Source: Petrolisthes cinctipes (lineage: Eukaryota; Arthropoda; Malacostraca; Decapoda; Porcellanidae). From it: a stretch of DNA of 64,000 nt. The position numbers and the translations under genes are program-made. Position 1 is the first letter of the stretch, and the number at the start of each line of letters is the position of its first letter. Of the stretch, positions 20,236-33,213 are shown piece after piece. The notes under the pieces are model-generated. The model did not search any database and was not told the DNA's origin. It was given only the letters and a program-made list of their open reading frames with translations. Location: assembly GCA_033782935.1 (NCBI GenBank), contig JAWQEG010000726.1, positions 124,001 through 188,000 on the forward strand, read 5' to 3'.

Positions 20236-23215
20236 CTAGCACCACCCCAGCCTCATTGGCATTGAAGTGGTCGGTTTAGGATTGGGGCAGTAAGCCTGTG
20301 CTGGATCATGTAGTGCTCCCCCCACTTGGCTTATTAATGGATCAATCTTTACTTTAAAACTATTCACTGTGTTCACTGCCACTGCCTCGCTTGGCAGATT
20401 ATTCCAATCCTCCACTATTCTGTGTGAAAATAAGTACTTCCTCGCATTCAGTTGTGGTCGTTGTTTATATTTTCTACATTGGTGCCCTCTGTTTCCTCTC
20501 TTGTCCATGATGAAAAAGTCTTTCACATTCAGTCCCTCCAATCCTTTCATTATTTTAAATACTTCAATGAGGTCACTCCTAACTCTCCTCATTTCCATCT
20601 GTCCTCATAATTATCTTCTCTAATGTTAGTAATCATCCTTGTCATTCTTCTCTGCACACTTTCTATTTTATCTATGTCCCGCTGGTTATAAGGCCTCCAG
20701 GCCTGTTGACAATATTCCAAATGTGTCCTAACCAAGGATTTATACATTCACAGGATATTTGTCATACTTTTGTGCTCAATGGTCCTCCTTATGCTCCTTA
20801 TGCTATTTGGTTGGCTTTGGATACTACTTGTGCTACATGGGCACTTGGACTCAACATCTTGTATATTTTCACTCCCAAGTCCTTCTCCTGTTCCACATAC
20901 ACAATATCTTACCCTCCCAATCTATAAGTATTATTAACATTATCATAGCCTAAGTACAGGCACTTACACTTTTCCACATTAAATAACATTTTCCACTCCT
21001 CTGACCATTGGTGTATTCTATTTAAGTCCTCTTGTAAGCTATTAATTTCTCATGGGTTCCTGTTTTACTAAAGACCTTAGTGTCATCTGCAAACTTGAGA
21101 ATATGTGAGGCAATATTGTCATCTATGTTGTTGATAAATATAGTAAATAAAAGTGGCCCCATCACTGACCCCTGCGGCACACCACTCTTGACCAGACTCC
21201 ATTCTGACTTTTATCCTCTCATAACTACCCTCTGTTTCCTTTCTTTCAGCCACTCACCAATCCATCTGAGTAGGTTACCACCCATTCCATGTGCCTTTAC
21301 TTTCTTTAATAGTCTCTTATGAGGAACCTTATCAAATGCCTTAGAGAAGTCCAAGTAAACAACATCTACTGGCAAACTAGTGTCTATGTAATGTGTCACT
21401 CTCTCCAATAAGGTCAAAAGATTTGTTAGGCAAGACCTTCCTTGCATAAATCTATGTTGTGTCCCTTTTATTAGTTCATGTTCTTCCAGATGCTTTTGAA
21501 CTGCATCTCTAATCAATGACTCCATAATTTTGCTAACTACAGAGGTCAAGCTCACTGGTCTATAGTTGTTTGCCTGTTTCTTCGATCCTTTTTTTAATAT
21601 GGGGATCACATTCGCCATCCTCCAATCTTCTGGTATGTCTCCTGTTTCTAAGCTCTTCTTAAATATTAAAGTTAGTGGATGTGCTACAGTCCCTTTCATA
21701 TTGCAGGATGTACTGTGTCATTTCCATGTGACTTTTCAGGGTTGAGTTCCTGTAGTTTCTTCAATACCTTATCATTTGTTATATTCATCTCTTCCAGCAG
21801 GTTTTCTCCATTAAACAACACCCTGGGCTCTGCTATGTTTTCTAGGTCTTCCTTGGTGTACACGATTGAGAAATATTTATTCAGAATCTCCCTCATCCTT
21901 TTGTCATCACATACTATGTTTCCATTCTTGTCCTCTAAGGGACCAACACTTTCTCTTGCTTTCATTTTGCTGTTGGCATATCTGTAATATGCTTTTGGAT
22001 CCACCTTTACTCCTCGCAATTCGTTGTTCATATTCCTTTTTAGATTTCTTAATTAATTTTCTTTATTCATTGCTGTCTTGTATCTCAAATAATCTTCGTA
22101 TTGATCATTCTCCTTAAATTGTTTCCACCATCTGAGCTTATTTTTCCTTGTCCTGAATATGTTTGTGTTCCACCATGGTGGTTTTTCTTCCTTTCATATA
22201 ATTTAATATAATATATACTGTATATAATATAATATAAGGTAATGTACATATAATTTAACAATCCTGTCTTATTCATCCATATATATTTTCCAAATTTCTG
22301 ATGCTGTCTTTCCTTGAAATAATTCTTTCCATTTTATCTTTGCCATTTCCTTTCTCACTTTCTTAAATTTAGCTTTCCTATAGTCATAATAATGATCCTT
22401 CCAGTTTGCATTTCCCCAGTCAATATTTATGTTAAAACCCACCACATTATGGTCACTTGATCCCAGAGGAGCTGATCCTTCATGTTATTCACCAATACTG
22501 GATTTGTGCTCAACACTAAATCCAGTATATTTCTTCCTCTTGTTGGTTGTTTTACATGCTGTGGAAGGAACTTGTCCATCACCAGTTTCAGAAATACTTC
22601 TCCTTCATGACCAGCTTGTAATACAGTACTGTAGTTCCCAATCTATTGTGTTATGATTAAAATCACCACAGATCACCACCTGGCCATACTTTCCACAAAC
22701 TTCCTCTATCTTCTTGTGTAGGGTAATTTCCTCCTCGTTTGTTGCTGATGTACTATTGTAACACACACCTACTACCATATCTCCTCCCCCAACTCTCATT
22801 TTACACCACACTGCTTCTAGGTTGTCACACATCTCTTCCTCCAAAGTAGTTGCTCTTATTTCTTCCTTAATATACACCACACAACCACCACCCTTCCTAT
22901 TTGGTCTGTCCTTTCTTATTGTATCATAACCAGGTATGCTGATTTCTGCATGCGGAATATATCCCATGGTCCATTAATCTGTTATCAAAATAATGTCCGG
23001 ATCATCTTCATACGCCATCTGCTCTAGTTCCAACATTTTGTTCTCAATGCTTCTAGCATTTAGTAATTTACAAGTTAGTACTTTATTATCCCTCTTAACC
23101 CTTTGCTTATCTATACTATGCCCAATACTTTCTTCCTTATTTACATACCATATGTACAGCTCCAGACAAAACTCTCTAGCCTCGTTTGGCATCTCATTGG
23201 GGGATGGGGGTTGAG
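20236..23215 (-). pseudogene. ORF2 (endonuclease-reverse transcriptase) of the CR1-like LINE, fragmented
   Basis: The endonuclease part spans about 22605-23192: LLNARSIENKMLELEQM, PDIILITD, then IPGYDTIRKDRPNRKGGGC, VVICGDFNHNTIDW. The reverse transcriptase spans about 21211-22031, with VYLDFSKAFDKVPHKRL carrying the first catalytic Asp. The YADD segment is not recovered, because frame is lost near 21210. The C-terminal part is 20236-20598. At least four separate frames are needed to follow the protein, so it cannot be functional. Confidence 0.75.
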
Positions 23216-23421
23216 GTTAGGGGGAACTTTTCACTGAATCTTAATATTCATTGTGTGTGTGTGTGCTATCAGAGGGAGGTCCGGTGTATGTATGTATGTA
23301 TATTTAGAGCCAGTGTAGTTTGTGCTTCTCTCTTAAGATTCAGAGATGCCAAATGCTGCCAACAGAGTCGAGAGAGTTTTGTCCGGAGCTGTACATTGAT
23401 TCTCGTTAGTCAATTTGGAGA

Positions 23422-24408
23422 TTATGCCTGGGAAACTCCTGCTGGTGGGTTTCCTTGGGCTTTGCCTTGGCCCCTCTGCGTTGGCACTTGCTCCGTCATC
23501 CTGGTCACTACTTTTTCTCCCTTTATCATCAAGTTTTCTCCATATTCCTTTCTATTTTTCAGTTCCAACCTCAACTTATAGTCTTGTTTTTGTTCAGTCT
23601 TAGTCATGTCCCTATTTATGAATACATGTTTCCATGGTCTCTTGTTTGCTAGATTTTTTGCACTTTTACTTTCTGGTAGGGGCTCCCCGTTTTCACTCAT
23701 CAATTTTGGGCTAGGCCTGTTTCTGCCATCCTTTTGTTTCACTGTGATCCTCTCAATTTTGTTTATTTCCACTTCATTCACTTCCAAAGTATTCTTGAAC
23801 TAATGATCTACCACCTGTTCATCACTCTGCATTTGTCCTATTCCTAATGGGTCATTATCGGACTCAACATTACCAATCTCATCTATTCCCTTAATGACAA
23901 GGTTGCACTCTCTACCTTCTCTGTCCTTAGCCTCATACAGTTCCTCTCTTATCATATTTCTAGTTTCTTCCTTGAACTTCTCACTCTTCATGTTTTTGAT
24001 GTTGATCAATTGTTCTTCCATGTCATCTACCTTTGAATGTAGTTTTGCATTACTTTCTTTCAAGTTGTTCACCAACTTGAGCACATCTATTGCCTTGTTG
24101 TCACATCCACTGCAGAACCAGTGAATCCCAGCTTCATCCACTTCCATCAAAAGTTCTTATTTCTTCTCACTTATATTTACACACTCAATGTGGAACCACT
24201 TGCAACAATACTCATAATACATTGCGAGGTGTTCCTCAGTCACATCTCTTTTACAAGTTCCACAGTAGTCGGCAGGTTCACAGGAAGTTCCAATGGCCTC
24301 CATTTGCTGTTGTTGTTGTGGGTCATTCGATCTTGTTCACCTTACTACCATAGTTCCTTGGCTCTTTTTACCTCTACCATCCTGTAATCCTCTTCCTCTT
24401 TTCTTCAT
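23422..24408 (-). pseudogene. ORF1 of the CR1-like LINE, PHD-like finger plus coiled coil, broken
   Basis: An ATG at 24408 opens a frame that meets TGA and TAA codons but otherwise continues. A PHD-like pattern is visible: CGTC, YCCKWFHIEC and FCSGC give C-x2-C, C, H-x2-C and C-x2-C. A heptad-rich stretch (about 23870-24060) suggests a coiled coil. ORF1 proteins of this kind bind RNA and assemble the retrotransposition particle. A frame change near 23800 precedes the basic C-terminal segment. Confidence 0.7.
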
Positions 24409-24420
24409 GTTGTAGTTTCT

Positions 24421-25634
24421 TATTCAATATTACACGTTATTCTTTTTAGTTGGCAAAGTAGGGGTTTGACTATCACAGAGCACAGCACACGACGTCTGCA
24501 CGCCACCAACTCACTCATATAGAAGACTTTGGTGCCAGTTGTTAAAGTGGCTTCACAGTTTTGCCATGTTGAGTACATCCATCACTGTACTTACTGTGTT
24601 CTTCATTTCAGAAGAAATATTCATCATGTAATTTCCCCTGACCAGTTCAGTGGTGATTTTAACATGTATTATAACATGTGAAAATTATCAGATACAGTAC
24701 TAACACAGTAATTGAATACTCACACAACTACCCAACAGAAATTGAAAAGCCTTTATGTGCAAAATAATTTAAAATACATCAAGTAGGGATTAATGAATGA
24801 CTTGATTGTATTATATTTTAAAATTTCATAAGTTACTTCAGTACAAAAAATGTTAATTTTCAGGTCAGGTTAGTGACTTTTGTGCCAATGTTAATAGAAC
24901 ATGGATAAAGCCAGTGTATCTTGATGCTCCAATAATTCAGTAAATGTGATACAGCCTTTTATTGATAACAGTACTAAGTTATCCACTTGGGTGTTGATAG
25001 TGTTTGCACTAAGCTGGTTTTATAATAGAAGAGATTATTTAAAAAAAAATGTAATTTGTGTAACACCCAGCGTCAGCATGTAGATATTACCCAATCTGTG
25101 AGTGTAGGCTGGAGTGATTAGCCAGTCTCAGCTGAGTGGGTTTCTGGATAAATCAAGTCTGCAATAGGTGATTATTACTGTATTAAGAATAGACTCAGTA
25201 AGGTTATGTGAAGCTTTTTACTGATTACTTTCCAACTACTGTACTGTACTATATACTGTATGTATGTATTCTCTCCTGAAAAGATCTGTATCTGCTGCAT
25301 GATCTTGTGTTTGTTAAATGTGGATAAGAAAGATGCATACAGTATGAAATTGTTGGAGGTTGATACAGTTTTGGTGAATCAGTTGACATAAATACAGACC
25401 ACTGATACAAAAGATAGTTGTTGTTGAAGTTCCTCAAGCTGTCTGACCGAGCAGCTCCGAACAAAAGATAGTACAGTACAGTACTGTATTCTAAAGATGA
25501 GATTAAAACTGATATGTATATATTTTTTATGATTATTTAAAACTGATAGGCCTATACAGTATATTTATTTTATGATTTCTGTACTTTTATATCCATGAAT
25601 TTCAAAGTATAAACTTGATGATACCTCCCAACAG
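24421..25634. other. Unassigned sequence
   Basis: Apart from a short LINE-tail fragment at 25415-25455, I see no gene or element. It could be intronic if the exon candidate at 25635 is real. Confidence 0.4.
25415..25455 (-). repeat. LINE 3'-tail fragment (GTT-rich)
   Basis: gttgttgttgaagttcctca followed by agctgtctgaccgagcagct is the reverse complement of the tail described at 20008-20205. Confidence 0.65.
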
Positions 25635-25768
25635 GAGGTCTCGTGTCACCCTCAAAGAAACTCACCCGAGAGACTTACCTACAGTGTTTCCAGTTGATGA
25701 GTGGACAATTGAAATGCCTTCATTATCCTTCACCACTCCCTCTTCCATTCCAAGAAAACAATAGCCAG
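25635..25768 (+). other. Candidate internal coding exon of an unidentified host gene
   Basis: The 134-nt segment is bounded by a 3' splice site (cccaacag) and a strong donor (GCCAG|GTAAAG). After a two-base phase it gives 44 uninterrupted codons ending in phase 0, starting GLVSPSKKLTRETYLQ and ending LPFQENNSQ. Composition and codon pattern look like an ordinary protein, not a repeat. I do not recognise the family, and I could not identify adjoining exons with confidence. Confidence 0.4.
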
Positions 25769-26210
25769 GTAAAGTGATACTGTAAAGTGTAAACCTTTGA
25801 TATACAATGAATAAATACTTGTAACTACCACTACATATTACACTCAGTCATTGATTGAAGACCACCAAATGCTTTCCCAGGCTTCTGTTATTAATTATCT
25901 ACTTACTAAGTGATTTACTGAGCCTGTGTTTAAAGGATAGTGCTAAATAAAATCATTTTATATCGAGGGCCTACTATAGTATATTACTTTGTCTGTCAGT
26001 AATTAATTATTCCATGGTTACCTGAGGGACTTGTAGCCTTGTATGTGGTTTGCAGTTTTTTCTTCCCTCTCTAGGAATTTTAAAGGTCTATTGTGAATCA
26101 GATGGGTTGGGAAAACTATGGCTGTTGTGTAAATATATAACGTGGCCTATCATGCCAAATTAAGAATCAAGGCACAAGTCCAGTATATGTTGTATATTAT
26201 TTACTGGTAT
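25769..26210. other. Unassigned sequence after the exon candidate
   Basis: No gene is seen. A pyrimidine-rich acceptor-like site (ttcttccctctctag) at about 26060-26077 has no convincing exon behind it. Confidence 0.4.
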
Positions 26211-26222
26211 ATAAGTAGACAG

Positions 26223-26923
26223 GAACTAAGTGCGAGATAACTCTGAGGGGTGAGAGGATGGAGGAAGTGAAGGAGTTCAAGTACATGGGTACAGTTCTGT
26301 GTCAACATGGAAGTATGGAAGGAGAATTTAGGGAGAGAGCAATGAGGAGTAGACAGGTCATAGGATCACTGGGGAGGATTATGAAGGGTAGAAGTGTGAG
26401 TATGGAAGTGAAAAGGGGACTACAAAATTGTATAATCCTGCCGACACTGACATATGCGTCAGAGACATGGACATGGAGTAGGGCTCATCAATCTAGAGTA
26501 GGTGCTGTGAAAATGAGTTACTTGAGAGGAGCATGTGGAGTTTCTAGGTGGGATGGAGAAAGTAATGAGAGTGTGTATGAAAGATGTGGTATGAGTGAGA
26601 AGGCAGTTGGTATTGAGTGTGGAATGGTTGAGAGAGTGAAGTGTAATACATTGAGGTGGTTTGAACATGTATGTAGAGAGAATGCAAGATGAGGAGTTTG
26701 TAAAGAAGGTGTATGGCAGTGAAGTTGTGGGACCTGGTGTGAGAGGCAGACCTCCGGTTAGATGGCAGAACAGAGTGGAAGAGTATGTAAAGGAGAGAAA
26801 TGTAAGGGGTAGAGTAGGGCTTGACCAAGTAAGGAGGGAGTGTTGGAACAGGGAAAACTGGAGACACTTCTGCCATAGCCACCCCCTTGGAGGGAACGAG
26901 GCGTCAGAGCTATAGATAGATAG
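26223..26923 (+). mobile_element. 5'-truncated LINE copy with perfect 12-bp target-site duplication
   Basis: The fragment carries only the C-terminal part of an ORF2 (MEEVKEFKYMGTVLCQHG, PTLYASETWTW-type wording, VRGRPPVRWQNRVEEYV) and a 3' tail of GATA repeats. ATAAGTAGACAG occurs immediately before (26211-26222) and after it (26924-26935), the signature of target-primed reverse transcription. It is a close relative of the full-ORF insertion at 56657-59379. A frameshift near 26680 splits its frame. Confidence 0.88.
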
Positions 26924-26935
26924 ATAAGTAGACAG

Positions 26936-27599
26936 TTTTTAGAATTGGACACTAAGAGGATATAAACTTGCTACCTCCATAGCATCTAAGTCCTGGGCAT
27001 GTTTGTGTCCAAGTTAATGGCAGCATATACTGGGACATAATGAAAATCAGTTTCACCAGGGGTAGGATAGAATAATTAAGAAACATAGTTTTATAATCCC
27101 CTGCCTTGTGCATCTGGGAGAGAATGACCAACCTGAGGGAAACAATAATATATGTGGTAATTTCAAAGGTAAATAGCTCTGGTTCAAGCAAAATTGGAGG
27201 TCATAATTCCTTCAGTTCACATCAATTATTTTTGTCTAATGATTGGTTGTATAATGGTATTCACCTTTATTTTAAAAACCTACTTACGTTGCTGTACAAG
27301 TACAGTTCTGTAATAATGTAGTAAATGTGTTACTACTATTTAAAAAGTATATAACCATTGGCTTGGTGAAGATGTGAACAAGGGTTACAGCAGGAAGAAG
27401 AGTGTTATTACATAGTAAATAATATTGGTTAATCAATCTTGCAGAAAAAAAAATGGTTTTAAAAGACCTAGATAAAAACAAGAGAGATTGAGGCAGACAG
27501 AGGAAGATGACAACCTGACAATGTTGAAAGATGACTGACTCAACCACCATGATACTTACGTTAACCCAACCAGTGTCACCATGTTGGAGGATGAAATGG
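26936..27599. other. Unassigned sequence
   Basis: No gene or repeat is recognised. Short frames lack motifs. Confidence 0.4.
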
Positions 27600-28035
27600 T
27601 ACTAACATAATATTTGGACTGTATATATGTACATTGTCCCTTTCAGTATATAATTATGCTTTTGTAATAACACCTTCCTTACCACAATAATGTTATTGTT
27701 TCAACTCTTTAGCCTGTATCTATGTACATTGTCCTTTTCAGTTTATATGTTTTGGTAATCACATTAATGTTATTGTTTCAACTCTTTAGCCTGTATCTAT
27801 GTACAGTGTCCTTTTCAGTTTATATGCTTTTGTAATCACGCCTTCCTTACCACAATAATGTTATTGTTTCACCTCTTTAGCCTGTATCTATGCATCCTTC
27901 CTCCCTTTCAGTTTATATGCTTTGGTAATAACACCTTCCTTACCACAATAATGTTATTGTTTCAACTCTTTAGCCTGTATCTATGCATCCTTCCTCCCTT
28001 TCAATTTATATGCTTTGGTAATAACACCTTCTTTA
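27600..28035. repeat. Minisatellite with unit of about 65-95 bp
   Basis: About five imperfect direct copies share accacaataatgttattgtt, caactctttagcctgtat and tttatatgctttggtaat. Two versions of the unit alternate. Confidence 0.8.
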
Positions 28036-28040
28036 CCACA

Positions 28041-28186
28041 CTAACGGGGTAATACACTTGAATTATATTAGAGTGCCTCGATTCCCATTGTCGGGAAACA
28101 GGACCAAATGAACATAAATAATGGTAGCCTGTTGCTTGGAATAGTTTGGAGGAATCATTTGCTCCAGAATTACCAACACTGTCCTA
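28041..28186. repeat. Hairpin element, CTTGG subfamily
   Basis: The arms tgcctcgattcccattgtcg ... cgggaaacaggacc and ggtagcctgttgcttggaat ... gaggaatcatttgctcca pair imperfectly around a short AT loop. The same subfamily occurs at 28520-28690 and 47359-47500. Confidence 0.55.
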
Positions 28187-28519
28187 TCTCTATAATGCTA
28201 TTGTTTCAACTCTGCAACATTAACCTCTGCCAAACACCTATTTTTCCATTTTTAAAAGCTGGAAACAAATCTGAATGTTCTCATGATTCCTGGTTTTAAC
28301 TCTGGGTGAGGTTAATCAAAGCTAGCAAACACTTAGTAGTATAAATTAATTCTTCATGCATTGAAAACTGGTCATAATTTCTATATCTGTATAATGAGAA
28401 TGGAAATTTGTCTTGAAATGGTGTATATATGTATATTCAAAGGCGAATATAAGTGAAGCTAATAGTTTCCTGTCATTCATAATTCAATCTCGGGAAAAGC
28501 AATTCGGTATATAATTATT

Positions 28520-28690
28520 TTAAGGGGATAGGGTATACATTTGGGACATTGGAGTTCTTTGATTCCTCGAAAGTGTGTCAGGAAACAAATCCAATGAATA
28601 AATATAATGGTATCCTGTTGCTTGGTATTGGTTGGAGGAAACATTTGTTCCAGAATTACCACCCAAAACAATGTACTATATACCCCTTAA
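28520..28690. repeat. Hairpin element bounded by TTAAGGGG/CCCCTTAA
   Basis: The 171-bp element begins TTAAGGGGATAGGGTATAC and ends GTACTATATACCCCTTAA. The inner arms with gattcctcgaaagtg and ggtattggttggaggaaa fold back on each other. The TTAA ends are consistent with a TTAA target duplication. Confidence 0.75.
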
Positions 28691-29130
28691 CTCATGTATC
28701 ATTCTTTCTCTGTGTTCTCCATATGTCTGTTGGGTATAAGTGATGTTAGTAATAATTTTTCAACAAGGTAGGTCTAAAGAGGAAACTTATATTAGGTCCC
28801 AATTGTAAGTCAAGATCCAGGGTAAGTTAGGTCAGGTTGGTTCATATAAAAACAAGAAATAATTAACTCATTATTAAACAACCCAATGAAGTTATAATGA
28901 TTCTGGATTATTTGTTTTTCTTGGGAATTGTCCAGTGAAGTGATAATGAAAAGAAGTGTGAAAATAAGGAAACTAAATCCAGAAGATTAAACTAGACAAG
29001 TTGAAAAAGAGAGAGGCTGCAAGACATGGAAGGAGACACACAACATTACATAATTCTCCATCAGTTATTATTAGTTTTATGAGAGGTGTATTATGGTTAC
29101 CAGATATACTAATCCTTATATTTCATTTCC
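28691..29130. other. Unassigned sequence
   Basis: No gene is recognised. Confidence 0.4.
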
Positions 29131-29545
29131 AGGTTGGATTGACGATGAACACCAATCCTTCCATTACACTGGAAGTAATACCAACACTACCCTCATTACC
29201 ACCTTGTACAGTAGTGTTGTCAGTCAATCTGCCCTCTATATTGGAAGTAATACCAACACTACCCTCATTACCACCTTGTAGTGTTGTCAGTCAATCTGCC
29301 CTCTATATTGGAAGTAATACCAACACTACCCACATCACCACCTTGTAGTGTTGTCAGTCAATCTGCCCTCTATACTGGAAGTAATACCACCACCACCTTG
29401 TAGTCTTGTCAGTCAATATAATCCCACCTACACTTGAAGCAATACCAACACTACCACCACCACCTTGAAGTGTTGCCAGTCAATCTGCCCTCTATACTGG
29501 AAGTAATACCAAAACTATCATCACCTTGAAGACTATGTGTACCAG
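29131..29545. repeat. Minisatellite with unit of about 66 bp
   Basis: Five to six direct copies share gaagtaataccaacactacc, accaccttgtagtgttgtca and gtcaatctgccctctata. An acceptor-like site (atttcatttccag) lies just before the first copy, so part of the array could be transcribed. I do not call it coding. Confidence 0.8.
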
Positions 29546-30433
29546 GCCAGGACCACCAACACTACCTTGAATATCATGTGTACCAGGACCTTGTTATAGT
29601 GTTGGTGTTTCAATAATGAAGAGGAGGAAGTACAGATAGGCAGAGTAAGGAGCTCCGCCCAATGGAAGGCTGATAATTATTATATCTTAGAACTGTGCCT
29701 TATTTCTTGTTCACTGGTGTGTCAAAGTACAGTATTTTTAATCAACCTTTTTCAGGTATATCTTGAATATGTATTTTCTCATTTATTTTGCAATAGTATC
29801 TTTGCCATGATTAGTTTTAGTCCAAGAGATAAGGGACATTTATTTTTATGAAAGTGCCAGATGTTTTGTTACTTGTATTGAAAAGGTTGTACCTTGGGTC
29901 ATTGGAAATGGGTAGTGTTAATTTTCAAGAGTGGTGGGTGTGGACAGTATTATCTCATTTTCATCATTTTGCAACTTCTACCAATTCATCCAAATTATGG
30001 GGTACGTCAAATGATAAAGTCCATATCTGACAAGATGTTTTAAGCAGAACAATGAGCTCTGTATTGAAATACTTGTTACAGAGGTAGAAAGGTCACATGA
30101 CCTCAATTTCAGTAGAAAATCACATATATCTGCAACAAACACCTGTGACTTCAACTAGGGTTGTATTGGCAGTTTTTTAGATAAAGATTATTTCAACTGT
30201 ATAGTAAGAAGGGTTGTGACAATCAAAAGGAAATTTGATTTTGGAAATTTACAGATTCACCATATATTATAAAAGATGCTGAATGCTGGAGGGGGAGTTT
30301 GCCCTGTAGTGAAGTGGCAGGGGTAAACCAGCTCTTGCTGTCGGGCCTTGCTATGAATGCAAACATGACTGTACCCCTTGTAGTCCCACAAGGAGATGCG
30401 GTTGTGCGGTGGGGGGCTCCCTCCTCCAACAGG
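29546..30433. other. Unassigned sequence
   Basis: No supported gene is present. Frames at 30223-30667 on both strands overlap one another and the LINE tail, and contain low-complexity TG runs. Confidence 0.4.
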
Positions 30434-30510
30434 GATCGGGGGGTTGTTGTTGTTGAAGTTTCTCAAGCTGTCTGGCAGAGCAGCCCCAAGCTCCTGAGGA
30501 TCGGAGGGTT
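30434..30510 (-). repeat. LINE 3'-tail fragment (GTT-rich)
   Basis: ttgttgttgttgaagtttct, then caagctgtctggcagagcag, is the reverse complement of the CAA-tailed 3' end seen at 20008 and 33640. A TG/G-rich tract follows at about 30520-30550. Confidence 0.65.
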
Positions 30511-31024
30511 GAGATGTGGAGTGTGTGTGTGTGTGTGTGGGGGGGGGAGTTCTATGTTTGGGCATTTTGTTTCGGAGGGTGTGCGGCGTGACGAGGCTAC
30601 CTCCAGCGTGGAGAGGAAGGCCTGGTATGTATATAAAACATTGTCAAAACAAAACATTTCCTTGTAGATATCTACCAAACAGAATGTTGTGACATGTAAA
30701 GATTAAAAGGGTTTATTTAAGGCTTTAGATTTAACATATATATATTTCCTTTCAGCTTTGAACCTGTTTTGTTTCTCCAGTTGAGCTTTAGTGTTATGTG
30801 TCCAAGCTATCATCATGAGTTTGTGGTCTAGGCTGTTGTCCATCCAGTTTTAATACAATAATCACTAGTACATTGTTGTTATGGGTCATAGCTGTGATGT
30901 TTACCCATACACTACCATTTCACCTGCTGGAATATCTGCTTGGTTCATGCCAGGCTTTGCCATCAGAGTCAAAAGTTAGTGCCATAATTAACAACCTACA
31001 TTTGACAATACACTTCTTTGTCAG
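30511..31024. other. Unassigned sequence
   Basis: A good acceptor-like site (atatttcctttcag) lies at about 30742-30755 but the following frames close at once. No gene is called. Confidence 0.4.
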
Positions 31025-33213
31025 CTTTATCAACCCGTCTTTATACAGGGTTGCTGTTCTTGATGAGCCGCCTCCACCAGCTTCTATTGCCTGTCATGTT
31101 GGTATCCAGGCCTGTTTCTCTCATATCCTCTACAATGCAGTCTTTCCATCTTGTCTGGGGTTTACCTCTCCTCCTTCCCTGTACTTCCATATCAAGTGCT
31201 CTCCTCTCGTCACTTTCTCCATCTCTTTTCATAACGTGCCCGTACCTTCTAAGTCTAGCCTCTTGTGTCTTCTTCAAAATTTCTACTACCTTCACTGTTC
31301 CATTAATTCTTGTACAGTAAAGTATTCCTGATGCTATACTCCCTTGTCACTCCACACATCCATTGCAGCATCCTCATTTCTACTGCCTTCACTGTTCCTT
31401 ATATTCCTGATGCTATACTCCCTTGTTACTCCACACATCCATCACAGCATCCTCATTTCAGCTACTTCCATCCTTCTCTCGCTTACAAGATACTGCCTCT
31501 GCCCTGTACGTCATTGCTGGTCTTCCCACAGTTTTGTACACCTTCCCCTTTAGTTTCACTGGCATTTTCCTGTCACACATTACTCCTGATACCACTCCAG
31601 CTTCTCCATCCAGCTTGAATTCTTCCAGTTATTTCCTTATCTTCACTACCATCTGCTGACAGAGTGGATCCCAAGTATTTAAAGGCCTCTACCCTCCTCA
31701 ACTCCTCCCCATCCAGTCTGATACTTTCACATATATCTTGCTTCTGTTCTGTGCACATCATATATTCCATCTTTGATCTATTTATTTTCATTCATCTACT
31801 TTCCAGTGCTATTCTCCACTCCTCCAGTCTGAGCCCTACCCCTTCTCTTGTCTCACTCACCAGCACCAAGTCATCAGCATACATTATGTCCCAGGGTGTC
31901 CCCTCTCTTACATTCTCTGTCAACATGTTGAATACTATGTTGAAAAGGAGAGGGCTCAGCGCAGAACTCTGATGCAGCCCCACCTTCACTTTAAAACTGT
32001 CCATCAAGACCACTCCAGTCCTCACTCATGTCTTGGCATTCCTGTACATTTCCTTAACGAGTCTTACACATTTTTCCGGTACCTTCCTCTCTCTCAAACG
32101 TTTCCACAATTCCTGCCTTGGTATTCTATCATAGGCCTTATCTAGATCTATAAGTACCATGTGGAGTTCTTCCTGTTTCTCTCTGTACTTTTCCACCATT
32201 TGTCTCGGTATGAAATTGGATTCATTGTTCCTCTTCCAGGGATGATTCCAAACTGACCTCTGGCCACCTCCACCACCTGTCTCAGTCTCTCATCCAGTAT
32301 CCTTTCCTAGATCTGCATTATGTTTGATGTCGTGATAATTTCTTGTACATCTCTCTTCTCCTTGAAGACGGGTATCAGCACACACTTCCTCCACTCATCT
32401 GTTATCTCTTTTTCCTCCTCTATTTTGCACATTAGGTTCCACAACAAATCACCTCCTACTTCACCCAGGGCCCTCCACACCTCCACCAGGATCTCATTTG
32501 GTCCAGGTGTCTTTTTATTTTTCATTTTCTAAGTGCTCTCACCACTTCTCTTTTTACACATCTCGTGGGCCCTGGATATACTGTAGTATTCCATCATCAT
32601 ACTGATCCCGTGGGTTCTCCTTGTTTAACAGGTCCCAAAAGTACTCCTTTCATCTCTGTTGTATCTTCATCCCATCCATTATTACAACACCATTTGTATC
32701 CTTTATCTGCTTCACATGATTTATATCTTTTGTTGACTTGTTCCTACTCCTTGCTATCCTGTATATTCTCTTCTCTCCTTCAGGTGTTTCCAGTTCTTCA
32801 TACAGATCACGACAGGCCTCAGCCTTAGCCATTGCCACTGCTACTACTTTCTGCACTAACTTCTTTGCTCTTCTGTGCTCCATCTTATCCTCCCATGTTC
32901 TGATAAGCTCCCACTTCTTTGTTTCCATTTTCCTTTTTAGAACATCCCTTATATCCTTTTTCCACCACCATTCATCTCTAATTGTACGTGGCTTTCTAGA
33001 TATTTCTGCTAATACTTCTCTGGCCACTCCTCTCAAAGTCTCTGCATTCTCCCTCCACCAGTCTTGAACTCCCTCCATATTTACATTCACATGTCTAGCA
33101 CCTTGTTTTTGAACTCATGACTCTTCACTTTCTCCTTCAGTGGTGTTCATTGGACCTCTTCTCAATACCTCCTCCTTCCTAGCCACACATCCATCACTAT
33201 CAACCAGTGTTGT

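Larger units (their letters stand above)
20216..24420 (-). mobile_element. Decayed CR1-like LINE
   Basis: Reading from 24.4 kb down to 20.2 kb, the order is an ORF1 with a PHD-like zinc finger, a coiled-coil stretch, an APE-type endonuclease, a reverse transcriptase and a C-terminal region. The RT wording (YRPVSLTSVVSKIMES, VDVVYLDFSKAFDKVPH) and the ending (FSHRIVEDWNNLPSEAV, NTVNSFKVKIDP) are typical of the CR1 group. Numerous stops and shifts break every domain, and a short TA-rich insert sits near 22195-22260. Orientation is opposite to the neighbouring LINE fragments at 20008 and 26223. Confidence 0.8.
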
